NCBI GenBank assembly: GCA_021807585.1
Contig: JAKBCQ010000212.1
Span: 1 to 5,823 of the forward strand
DNA length: 5,823 bases
From: Planctomycetota bacterium
GTDB taxonomy: Bacteria > Planctomycetota > Planctomycetia > Isosphaerales > Isosphaeraceae
Direction of reading: 5' to 3'
The notes under the pieces are model-generated. The model did no database searches. It was not told where the DNA came from and worked only from the letters and a program-made list of their open reading frames with translations. Positions 1 to 5,823 of this stretch are shown here, piece after piece (the first letter of the stretch is position 1; every line of letters starts with the position of its first letter). The translations under genes and the position numbers were made by a program.

Positions 1-1914
1 GTCTTTCGCGGGCGGCTTACCTTGCGTCGGCCTCGTCCCCCACCACTTGCCGTCCCAGGGGTGCGTCATCCGGTGAATCGACGCGAGATAACCGATCGCT
101 CTCGCTCGCTCGGTTGCTGAAACGGATTGCGCGTCGTCGACGTCTTTGGCAAGGATCGCCGCGGAATCGACGTCGTAAACGAGGTCGAGAGTCGCTAAAA
201 CCGCGAGTCGCAGTTTCGCGTCGCGTGTTTTGGTGAAGATCATGGAAACCTGTTTCCAGTCGCCGATGCGGCGCAACGCCTGCCGACCCGAGAACGCGAG
301 ATAAGGATCGGCGTCGCTCAATACGGGAACGATCGCGGCGACTGAAGCGCGATCGCCGATACGGCCGAGCGCGATGAGCGTCTGGAGCCGAACGGTCGGA
401 TCGGGATCGTCGATCAGCCTGCGGATCGCGGGCGCGGCGGATGCGATGCGACGGATTCCGAAGGCGCGGACGGCTTGAGCGCGGAGATCGGGCGTCGCCG
501 AAGATAACATATTAATCAAAACATCATTTGATTGAGATGTTCCCCCCGCGAGGGCGTCGAGGGTCCAGATCAGATGTCGCGCCGCGAGCGGATCGGTCGC
601 GGGATTGGAGAGCGCCGCGACGACGGGACCGATCGCCGCTTTCCCCTTGCGAATAATGGCGAGCTGGGCGCGGGTCCGCTCGTTCCGCGCAGGATGATCA
701 AGCTGTTTGATCTGAGCCTCGATCGGGTCGGAATCGGCGCCCCGGGGTCGCGTCGCGGCCAATGTTTTGGGTGTGAGCGCGTAGATTCGACCGACCTTTT
801 CATCTTTTTTACCCCAGCCCCCCATTCCCCAATCGGCGACATAGAGTGTTTTACCGTCGTACGAGAGCGCGACGTCGATCGGGTGAAATTCGCCCGAATC
901 GCCCGTTTCGGCGAGATCGATCATCTTTTCGATCTCGAACGTCGCCCCCTTGGGCTTGAACCGGAACGCCGTCACCTTGCGTTTGCCCCATTCCGACCAG
1001 ATCCCCATCCCCCGATATTCCGCGGGCCACGAGTCTTCCTCGTAAAAGAGCGCCCCGCATGGCGACCCGCCGCCGAATTCGGCCATCCGGTTCAAAAAGC
1101 GATCGGGACGATCGTGATAATCGTACGGATATCCATAATAACCGCCGTCGATGTGATGCGTGACGCGCGTCCACCAACCATCGCCGTCGTCGGTATTATC
1201 ATACGTAAATAAGTTATCGCGATCGTCGAGATTGGCCTCGAGATGGTTGCGCGATCCGTTGGAGTAGACTTCAAGTTGCGTGCCGTCGGGGTTGCAGCGG
1301 AGCGTTCCTCCCCCTTTAAGCTGAACCGTGCGGCGATCGGGCCCGGTCGCCTTGGGAACGCCTTTATCGCCGACCGATATGTAAAGCCTGCCGTCGATTC
1401 CGAACTGGATTCCCGAGACGATGTGATCGTTGAGGTTGTTGGGTGAGCCCGCGGGAACGCCGAGATCGGTGAAGAGTTCGCGGCGAATTTCGGCTTTTCC
1501 GTCGCCGTCTTCGTCGCGCAGCAGCGTCAAATTGGGCATGTTCATTACATAAAGAGTGCCCTCGCGCCACGCCATGCCGAAGATTGCGTTCAATTTCTCG
1601 GCGAAGACGACGGGCTCTTGACCGTCGCGGAAGAGAATGATGCGATCGAGCGGTTGATTCGTAGGCCCCGGTTGATCCATCGGGTCTTCGGCGATGAACA
1701 AAAGCCCACCCGGCGCGGTCGCGACCTGCGAGGGGTAAAGGACCGCGGGAACCGTCGCGACGAGGCGAACATCGAAGCCTTCGGGAACCTTGGGAAGTCC
1801 CGCCGCGCGGGTCGCTCCCACCGCGACGATCGCAATCAAACCGGCCCAAATCATCGTGCGAATCGGAACGATATCGACGCGACGCGTCGCGCGTCCGGCG
1901 GGGACTTTCGCCAT
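1..1914 (-). CDS. Secreted PVC-type membrane-bound dehydrogenase / HEAT-repeat protein (3' partial)
   Basis: An uninterrupted frame of 638 codons runs from ATG at 1914 off the left edge, so the C-terminus is missing. The start is firm: an in-frame TGA lies two codons upstream. Residues 11-38 resemble a signal peptide (basic stretch, hydrophobic core about 21-34, small residues near TRAAG), so export is likely. Residues about 42-385 form a sugar-dehydrogenase-like beta-propeller, with PEGFDVRLVA, the acidic loop DEDGDGKAE (134-142), NDHIVSGIQFGIDGRLYISVGD, GSRNH, DNLFTYDN and VADWGMGGWG. Residues about 400-615 are alanine- and arginine-rich paired helices of HEAT type, followed by WDGKWWGT (620-627) and GKPPAK. 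This order and signature match the planctomycete PVC-type dehydrogenase family, many members of which end in a CxxCH haem-binding domain; that part would lie outside the window. Substrate and reaction are unknown. It follows a family 2 glycosyltransferase gene by 179 bases and probably has its own promoter. Confidence 0.9.
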   Translation of the reverse strand, partial: MAKVPAGRATRRVDIVPIRTMIWAGLIAIVAVGATRAAGLPKVPEGFDVRLVATVPAVLYPSQVATAPGGLLFIAEDPMDQPGPTNQPLDRIILFRDGQEPVVFAEKLNAIFGMAWREGTLYVMNMPNLTLLRDEDGDGKAEIRRELFTDLGVPAGSPNNLNDHIVSGIQFGIDGRLYISVGDKGVPKATGPDRRTVQLKGGGTLRCNPDGTQLEVYSNGSRNHLEANLDDRDNLFTYDNTDDGDGWWTRVTHHIDGGYYGYPYDYHDRPDRFLNRMAEFGGGSPCGALFYEEDSWPAEYRGMGIWSEWGKRKVTAFRFKPKGATFEIEKMIDLAETGDSGEFHPIDVALSYDGKTLYVADWGMGGWGKKDEKVGRIYALTPKTLAATRPRGADSDPIEAQIKQLDHPARNERTRAQLAIIRKGKAAIGPVVAALSNPATDPLAARHLIWTLDALAGGTSQSNDVLINMLSSATPDLRAQAVRAFGIRRIASAAPAIRRLIDDPDPTVRLQTLIALGRIGDRASVAAIVPVLSDADPYLAFSGRQALRRIGDWKQVSMIFTKTRDAKLRLAVLATLDLVYDVDSAAILAKDVDDAQSVSATERARAIGYLASIHRMTHPWDGKWWGTRPTQGKPPAKD

Positions 1915-1949
1915 GGATGTTCAACCTTAAATACGAATCACAATCAGGA

Positions 1950-1972
1950 TTCGGTCGAGCGCTTCGACCGAA
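1950..1972. promoter_or_regulatory. Perfect 9-bp stem, 5-nt loop hairpin in the leader of the propeller-HEAT gene
   Basis: TTCGGTCGA (1950-1958) and TCGACCGAA (1964-1972) are exact inverted repeats around a 5-base loop. On the minus strand this lies 35 bases before the ATG at 1914 and downstream of the predicted promoter, so it would sit in the mRNA leader. No T-run follows on either strand, so it is a poor match to an intrinsic terminator for the glycosyltransferase gene to the right. It may be an operator, an RNA structure affecting translation or stability, or a weak terminator. The inverted repeat is seen directly; its role is inference. Confidence 0.45.
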
Positions 1973-2025
1973 CGCGCGGGGAGGGTTAAACCGAAAAGAT
2001 TCAGCGGCACAACCTCGAACAACAG

Positions 2026-2055
2026 ATCCTAGCCGATTCGGTGCGAGTCGATCAA
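2026..2055 (-). promoter_or_regulatory. Putative sigma70-like promoter for the propeller-HEAT gene
   Basis: Read on the minus strand, TTGATC (2055-2050) and TAGGAT (2031-2026) are separated by 18 bases. They match the -35 and -10 consensus at 4 of 6 positions each. Transcription would start near 2019, giving a leader of about 105 bases that contains the 1950-1972 hairpin. The -10 region shares the 9-mer CTAGGATCT with the promoter at 3101-3130. It suggests the propeller gene can be transcribed independently of the upstream glycosyltransferase gene. Predicted by eye only. Confidence 0.4.
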
Positions 2056-2093
2056 TCGCTCGGCGGTCGAATTGTTTAGAAATCTTCAACGGA

Positions 2094-2960
2094 TCACGAG
2101 CGATCCAAGCGAACACGATCACGGAATCGAAGCCATCGGACCCCGATCACCGAGCCCAGACCGACAACCGCGTTAATCGCCGCCAACACAAGCAACACGT
2201 TTTTGTGAAACACAAGAAAAAGCGCTAGAGTCGACAGGGACAAGAGCCCCAGGATGACCCAGGGACGCGTTCTTAGTCCTAGCCTGGCGATCATCGCGAC
2301 GATTCGCATCCCGTCGCGCGGGGCGCTCAACTTGCTGACGGTCCCCTCGATTCGAGGATAATAAGAGATCGGGATTTCAACGATCCGAAGCCGCTTGGCG
2401 GTCGCGAGGCAGGCGATCTCGGCTTCGATTTCAAAGCCTGTTGATTGAAGATCAAGCGTGCGGATCGCTTGCCGACCAAACACGCGGTAACCCGAAAGAA
2501 GATCCCCGGGGCCTTCGCCGATCAAAATCGCGAACGTCGCGCGAATGAGGATGTTGCCAAGCCCGCGGACAGGCGACATCGCGTTCGTCCCTTCCACCGG
2601 CCTGCGCGCTCCGATCGTCATGTCGGCGGTTCCCGTGAGGATCGGTTCGAGGAGATCGCGGGCCGATTCGGCGGGATACGTGCCGTCGCCGTCGACAAGA
2701 ATGATCGCATCGCAATCGTTGAGATCGCGAAAGATTGCGCGCACGGCGTAACCTTTGCCTTGTCGAGGCACTTCGATCACGCGCACACCAAGTTCGGCTG
2801 CGATCGATCCCGTGCCGTCGGTCGAATTGTTGTCAAAGACCACGATTTCGGCTTCTGGAAGCGCTCGACGCCAGGCTTCGATCACCGCGGCGATCGCAGC
2901 GGCTTCATTGTAGCAAGGGACGGCCACGGCGATCACGGGATTGGTTTGGGAATCGGGCAT
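2094..2960 (-). CDS. Family 2 glycosyltransferase, polyprenyl/dolichol-phosphate sugar synthase type, with C-terminal membrane hairpin
   Basis: Complete 288-residue protein from ATG at 2960 to TGA at 2094-2096. It carries the GT-A fold marks of the DPM1-like group: VAVPCYNE (12-19) and DNNSTDGT (43-50) for nucleotide binding, GKGYAVR (68-74), the metal-binding DGDGTYP (90-96), then LLSGYRVFGR (154-163), GFEIEAEI (175-182) and PISYYPRIEGTVSKL (197-211), the last typical of the C-terminal part of these enzymes. Two hydrophobic stretches at about 233-251 and 254-275 form a likely membrane hairpin, followed by a basic tail. Family members transfer a sugar from a nucleotide donor to a polyprenyl phosphate at the cytoplasmic face of the membrane. 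The sugar cannot be told from sequence; mannose or glucose is usual. No strong Shine-Dalgarno sequence is visible. It is divergent from a second family 2 gene and precedes the propeller gene. Confidence 0.9.
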   Translation of the reverse strand: MPDSQTNPVIAVAVPCYNEAAAIAAVIEAWRRALPEAEIVVFDNNSTDGTGSIAAELGVRVIEVPRQGKGYAVRAIFRDLNDCDAIILVDGDGTYPAESARDLLEPILTGTADMTIGARRPVEGTNAMSPVRGLGNILIRATFAILIGEGPGDLLSGYRVFGRQAIRTLDLQSTGFEIEAEIACLATAKRLRIVEIPISYYPRIEGTVSKLSAPRDGMRIVAMIARLGLRTRPWVILGLLSLSTLALFLVFHKNVLLVLAAINAVVGLGSVIGVRWLRFRDRVRLDRS

Positions 2961-3030
2961 CGGTGAACCGACGGGGAAAAGACTCGACCGCGCGGTTCCG
3001 AGATCGATTCTCGTCCGGTTCGAGTGCTTT

Positions 3031-3060
3031 ACTATAGGCGTGAAAAGCCCGATCGAACAA
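3031..3060 (-). promoter_or_regulatory. Putative sigma70-like promoter for the minus-strand family 2 glycosyltransferase
   Basis: On the minus strand, TTGTTC (3060-3055) and TATAGT (3036-3031) are 18 bases apart. The -10 box matches consensus at 5 of 6 positions, the -35 box at only 3. Transcription would begin near 3024, leaving a leader of about 64 bases before the ATG at 2960. The leader holds an imperfect inverted repeat (2982-2990 with 3017-3026). The site is back to back with the plus-strand promoter, about 40 bases apart. Predicted by eye. Confidence 0.4.
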
Positions 3061-3100
3061 TCGATCGCCGAGCGGTCTTGAGGTATTCCGCGTACTTCGG

Positions 3101-3130
3101 TTGACTTATGCGGACTCCACGAACTAGGAT
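3101..3130 (+). promoter_or_regulatory. Putative sigma70-like promoter for the plus-strand glycosyltransferase pair
   Basis: TTGACT (3101-3106, 5 of 6 to the -35 consensus) and TAGGAT (3125-3130, 4 of 6 to the -10 consensus) are separated by 18 bases. Transcription would start near 3137, giving a leader of roughly 80 bases before the preferred start at 3219. CTAGGATCT at 3124-3132 is identical to the -10 region of the promoter read leftward at 2055-2026. It is the best promoter match in the window and probably drives both plus-strand genes. Confidence 0.45.
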
Positions 3131-3204
3131 CTTGATGAATTTGTCGTTTAAGTCGTTCGTCGCCTTAACGGGGTTATGAACGCCTTTGATCGTGGTTCTC
3201 GCGT

Positions 3205-3208
3205 GGAA
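3205..3208 (+). promoter_or_regulatory. Candidate ribosome binding site supporting the TTG start at 3219
   Basis: GGAA ends 10 bases before TTG at 3219. It is short, but it favours this start over the TTG at 3186. Confidence 0.3.
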
Positions 3209-3218
3209 TCATAACATC

Positions 3219-4019
3219 TTGATTAATAACAAGCGAGTCATCGTGGTTTTGCCCGCGTACAACGCGGCGAAGACACTCGAGCGAACGATCGGCGAGGTTC
3301 CTCCCGGGATCGTCGATCAATACTTACTCGTCGACGACGCTTCGCGCGACGACACGGTTGAAGTCGCCAAGCGGCTCGACATTCCGTATCTCGTCCATCC
3401 CCTGAATCGCGGCTACGGCGGCAACCAAAAAACGTGCTACACCGAGGCGTTGCGAATGGGCGCCGATATCGTCGTGATGCTCCATCCCGATTACCAATAC
3501 ACCCCCAAGCTGATCGGCGCGATTGCGTGGATGATCGCATCGGAGGAATTCGACGTCATCCTGGCCTCGCGGATTTTAGGTCGCGGAGCGCTCAAGGGGG
3601 GCATGCCGTTATACAAGTATATCGCCAATCGATTGTTGACGCTTTTCGAGAACCTGATGTTGGGAATCAAGCTTTCGGAATATCATACGGGTTATCGCGC
3701 GTTTAGTCGAAAGGTGCTGGAAACCCTCCCTCTCGAAGAAAATTCGGACGATTTCGTTTTTGACAATCAGATGCTGGCTCAGGCGGTCGCGTTTCGGTTT
3801 CGGCTGGGGGAAATTAGTTGTCCGACGAAGTATTTCCCCGAGGCGTCTTCGATCAATTTTCGCCGCTCGGTGAAATACGGGTTCGGCGTTCTGGGAACGG
3901 CGATCGCTTATCGGATTCATCGCTGGCGCTTCCGCAGAAGTCGTCTATTCGCGCGCGACGGCCGCCGCCTGTCAACCGCGGCCGCCTCCGAAGTCGCGCC
4001 CGCGGTCGCAAGCCGATAA
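3219..4019 (+). CDS. Family 2 glycosyltransferase (DPM1/DPG-synthase-like), probable lipid-linked sugar synthase
   Basis: 266 residues from TTG at 3219 to TAA at 4017-4019. The frame stays open to another TTG at 3186, which would add 11 residues ([11 protein letters not shown]). I prefer 3219 because it gives [20 protein letters not shown], where family members usually begin, and has a modest GGAA upstream. Motifs: [10 protein letters not shown] (11-20), [11 protein letters not shown] (36-46), [12 protein letters not shown] (63-74), the metal-site region HPDYQYTP (89-96), [15 protein letters not shown] (116-130), [10 protein letters not shown] (155-164), [10 protein letters not shown] (177-186) and [14 protein letters not shown] (201-214). 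This is a GT-A enzyme of the polyprenyl-phosphate glycosyltransferase type. No convincing membrane span is seen, so it is probably cytosolic or peripheral. The last 25 residues are basic and then Ala/Ser-rich, likely disordered. The membrane glycosyltransferase gene begins 34 bases after the stop with no terminator between, so the two are probably co-transcribed. Confidence 0.88.
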   Translation: MINNKRVIVVLPAYNAAKTLERTIGEVPPGIVDQYLLVDDASRDDTVEVAKRLDIPYLVHPLNRGYGGNQKTCYTEALRMGADIVVMLHPDYQYTPKLIGAIAWMIASEEFDVILASRILGRGALKGGMPLYKYIANRLLTLFENLMLGIKLSEYHTGYRAFSRKVLETLPLEENSDDFVFDNQMLAQAVAFRFRLGEISCPTKYFPEASSINFRRSVKYGFGVLGTAIAYRIHRWRFRRSRLFARDGRRLSTAAASEVAPAVASR

Positions 4020-4039
4020 GCATCGCGAGTATTTATTTT

Positions 4040-4044
4040 AAGGA
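4040..4044 (+). promoter_or_regulatory. Shine-Dalgarno site for the GT39-like membrane glycosyltransferase
   Basis: AAGGA lies 9 bases before the ATG at 4054. It overlaps an out-of-frame ATG at 4044 whose short frame ends within the gene. With an in-frame TAA at 4039-4041, it fixes the downstream start at 4054. Confidence 0.6.
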
Positions 4045-4053
4045 TGTTCACGA

Positions 4054-5823
4054 ATGGATTCGTCTCATTCCGATCGCTCGCCGCGTTCGATTCGCGCAAA
4101 GTCGCGATCGGCTTCCGAGGCGGCGCCCTCGAAACGGTTTTTCGGTTCCAATCTCGACGCCTCGCAGTCGACGCGTGACGGACACGAACCCGCTCGGTTC
4201 CTCGATCGTCTGATCTCTCATCCTTCGATCGCGGCGCAAATCGTTTTCGTATCGCTTTGGACGGTAATCGCGACCGCGGTTCGATTAGCGACGATCTCGA
4301 TCGGCGGAATCTCCCGCGATGAGGCGCAGATGATCTGGATCGTCCGCGCGGAATCGTGGAGAGAAATGATTCGATTCCTCGTCGAACACGAATCACACCC
4401 GCCGTTTTATTATGCGTTATTGCGAACATGGTTTCAATTATTTGGCGATTCGGAGCGTTCGGCGGTCTCGCTGAGCGCGGCGATCGGGGTCGCGCTCGTT
4501 CCGGTCATTTATTATATCGGCGCGCGAATGTTTTCTTATCGAACCGCGGCGATCGCTTGCGTCTTGACTGCGTTCGCTCCGGCGCTCGTCGAATTTTCGA
4601 CCCGCGTTCGTCCGTACGCGCTGTTTCCGCTCCTCTGCTTGTTATCCAATTACTCGCTCTGGCTCGGCCTGCGCGAACGACGTGCGCGCGCTTGGTTCGC
4701 ATACGTCGTCGCCACGACCGCGTTTATTTACACGCATAATTGGAGCTGGATGGCGATTGCGGGTCAATGGATCGCGGTCGGTTTCGTCGTCGCGTATTCG
4801 ACCGATTCGAAACGCGAACGGATCGCTTCGATCGTCGGATTTTTGGCGGCTCAGACGGCTGTCGCGGCGGCGTACCTTCCGTGGGCGCACGCTTTTCTTC
4901 GCCAGGCGAGTCACGCGGGATACGGGCCGAGCCGACCGAACCCGGGCCAAGGGATCAGCTCATTTTTTGAAGTCGCGGTTCTCGACGCGGGAGTGTCGGT
5001 CCCCTACCTCGTCGCGGTTTTGCTCGGCCTGGCGATCGCGGTCCGCAACGAATCGAAGGATCGAAGCGACGCCGCGGCGCTCTTGACGGCGGGAGCGGGC
5101 TCGGCGGCCGCGATCGCCGCCGCGACGATCCTTTCGATTAAATCCTATTTATTAGTTCCGCATTGCATCCTCGCGGTCGGGCCGTCGGTTTTTCTCGTCG
5201 TCTGTCGCGCAATCGACGTCGTTTCGCGATCGCGTTACGCCAAATTCGCCGTGCTTGTGGCGGTTCTCGTCGCGCTTCAGTTCGTTAGGCTCGACCTCGC
5301 CGCGATCCGCCGGCCGTTCAAATCGAACGAAGCCGAGGCCGCGGCCGTGATCGCCGAGCGGATCAAACCGAACGATCGCATCCTCGTCCAACCTCAATGG
5401 AACGCGTCTTCATTCTTTTATTATTATTCAATCGATGCGCAAAGGATCGATTACCCGGTCGTCGATTTTCGGGGGCCGATCCAATACGACGACACGGCGC
5501 GTCGGCTCGCCGACGATCGCGCATTCCAAGATTTACTCGCGCGAATCGACGACGCGGCGCGGGCCGGCGCGCGAATCTGGTTCGTCGTCGATTCGACCTC
5601 GGAACGGGGGATTATGAAGGTTGCCGATTATCCATCCAGACTCGACGAAAAGCTGGAATTCGCCGATCTCGCGACGATTCGCGTCGCTCAGATCCGTCGC
5701 CGCCTCGGCGATATTTACGGCCCTCCGCGGCTGATTCATCGCGCCGATCGCGTTCCGCTTCATCCCCAAACCGACGAAATCCAGCAGGTTTGGCTCTTCG
5801 ATTTCGATTCGACCGCCGCCGTC
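4054..5823 (+). CDS. GT-C membrane glycosyltransferase, GT39/PMT-ArnT-like (3' partial)
   Basis: An open frame of 590 codons runs from ATG at 4054 off the right edge. The start is firm: an in-frame TAA lies at 4039-4041 and AAGGA sits 9 bases upstream. Residues 1-50 are Ser/Arg/Asp-rich and probably disordered. From about 61 to 411 there are roughly ten or eleven hydrophobic spans. The first outer loop holds ISRDEAQMIW (86-95), whose Asp-Glu is the usual GT-C catalytic/metal position, then HESHPPFYYALLRTW (112-126) and FGDSERSAVSLS (130-141), the arrangement seen in GT39/ArnT/PMT_2 proteins. Residues about 420-590 form a soluble domain, likely extracytoplasmic, beginning EAEAAAVIAERIKPNDRILV. 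Such enzymes take a sugar from a polyprenyl-phosphate carrier and attach it to a protein, lipid or glycan outside the membrane. The adjoining family 2 gene probably makes that donor. The acceptor and the sugar are unknown. Confidence 0.87.
   Translation, partial: MDSSHSDRSPRSIRAKSRSASEAAPSKRFFGSNLDASQSTRDGHEPARFLDRLISHPSIAAQIVFVSLWTVIATAVRLATISIGGISRDEAQMIWIVRAESWREMIRFLVEHESHPPFYYALLRTWFQLFGDSERSAVSLSAAIGVALVPVIYYIGARMFSYRTAAIACVLTAFAPALVEFSTRVRPYALFPLLCLLSNYSLWLGLRERRARAWFAYVVATTAFIYTHNWSWMAIAGQWIAVGFVVAYSTDSKRERIASIVGFLAAQTAVAAAYLPWAHAFLRQASHAGYGPSRPNPGQGISSFFEVAVLDAGVSVPYLVAVLLGLAIAVRNESKDRSDAAALLTAGAGSAAAIAAATILSIKSYLLVPHCILAVGPSVFLVVCRAIDVVSRSRYAKFAVLVAVLVALQFVRLDLAAIRRPFKSNEAEAAAVIAERIKPNDRILVQPQWNASSFFYYYSIDAQRIDYPVVDFRGPIQYDDTARRLADDRAFQDLLARIDDAARAGARIWFVVDSTSERGIMKVADYPSRLDEKLEFADLATIRVAQIRRRLGDIYGPPRLIHRADRVPLHPQTDEIQQVWLFDFDSTAAV

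Noticed and set aside
532..1212. 226-codon plus-strand frame antisense to the propeller-HEAT gene
   Set aside because: It has low-complexity Arg/Gly/Pro composition, no motif and no ribosome binding site, and lies wholly opposite a well-supported gene.
1950..1972. Intrinsic terminator for the minus-strand glycosyltransferase gene
   Set aside because: The stem is good but no T-run follows it, it lies more than 120 bases past the stop codon, and it falls downstream of a predicted promoter for the next gene. Kept as a regulatory candidate instead.
1364..2122. 252-codon minus-strand frame overlapping the propeller-HEAT gene
   Set aside because: It is out of frame with a protein that shows clear family motifs, is Arg/Ser-rich without recognisable domains, and crosses the predicted promoter and hairpin. 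It is a shadow of CG-rich codon use.
3186..3218. Extended N-terminus of the plus-strand family 2 enzyme from TTG at 3186
   Set aside because: The extra 11 residues precede the conserved family start and overlap the leader; possible but less likely than 3219.
3917..4429. 170-codon minus-strand frame across the junction of the two plus-strand genes
   Set aside because: It is highly Arg-rich with no family resemblance and covers two well-supported coding regions; long antisense frames are common here because stop codons are rare in this composition.
1..5823. Mobile element, CRISPR array, tRNA or phage gene
   Set aside because: No transposase or integrase motifs, no regularly spaced direct repeats and no tRNA-like cloverleaf were seen; the short repeated words are CGATCG-type sites and codon bias.

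Overview
The window looks like chromosomal DNA from a GC-rich bacterium of the phylum Planctomycetota. The main evidence is the leftmost gene: a secreted beta-propeller followed by HEAT-type helical repeats, with the WDGKWWGT...GKPPAK signature. That matches the very large PVC-type (Planctomycetes-Verrucomicrobia-Chlamydiae) membrane-bound dehydrogenase / haem-binding family, expanded in planctomycetes. An order-level placement (for example Isosphaerales) would be a guess.

Layout: four protein genes fill almost the whole window, in two divergent pairs. On the minus strand, reading leftward from the centre, are a family 2 glycosyltransferase of the polyprenyl/dolichol-phosphate sugar synthase type with a C-terminal membrane hairpin (2960 to 2094), then the secreted propeller-HEAT protein (1914 to the left edge, C-terminus missing). 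On the plus strand are a second, soluble-looking family 2 glycosyltransferase (3219 to 4019) and, 34 bases later, a multi-membrane-span glycosyltransferase of the GT39/ArnT-like GT-C class (4054 to the right edge, C-terminus missing). The central gap (2961 to 3218) holds back-to-back sigma70-like promoters. A further promoter and a perfect 9-bp hairpin lie in the 1915 to 2093 gap, ahead of the propeller gene.

How the genes fit together: family 2 enzymes of this type usually load a sugar onto a polyprenyl phosphate on the cytoplasmic face. GT-C enzymes use such lipid-linked sugars on the outer face to glycosylate a protein, lipid or glycan. The tight plus-strand pair therefore reads as a donor-synthase plus transferase unit, and the divergent family 2 gene may supply a related lipid-linked sugar. 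The sugar and the acceptor cannot be read from the sequence. The propeller-HEAT protein appears to be an independent neighbour with its own promoter.

No tRNA, rRNA, CRISPR array, insertion sequence or phage gene was seen. I found no clear previously undescribed system. The points most worth a second look are the strong over-representation of CGATCG, a shared promoter box (CTAGGATCT) in front of two genes, the hairpin in the propeller gene's leader, and the lipid-linked sugar gene cluster itself.
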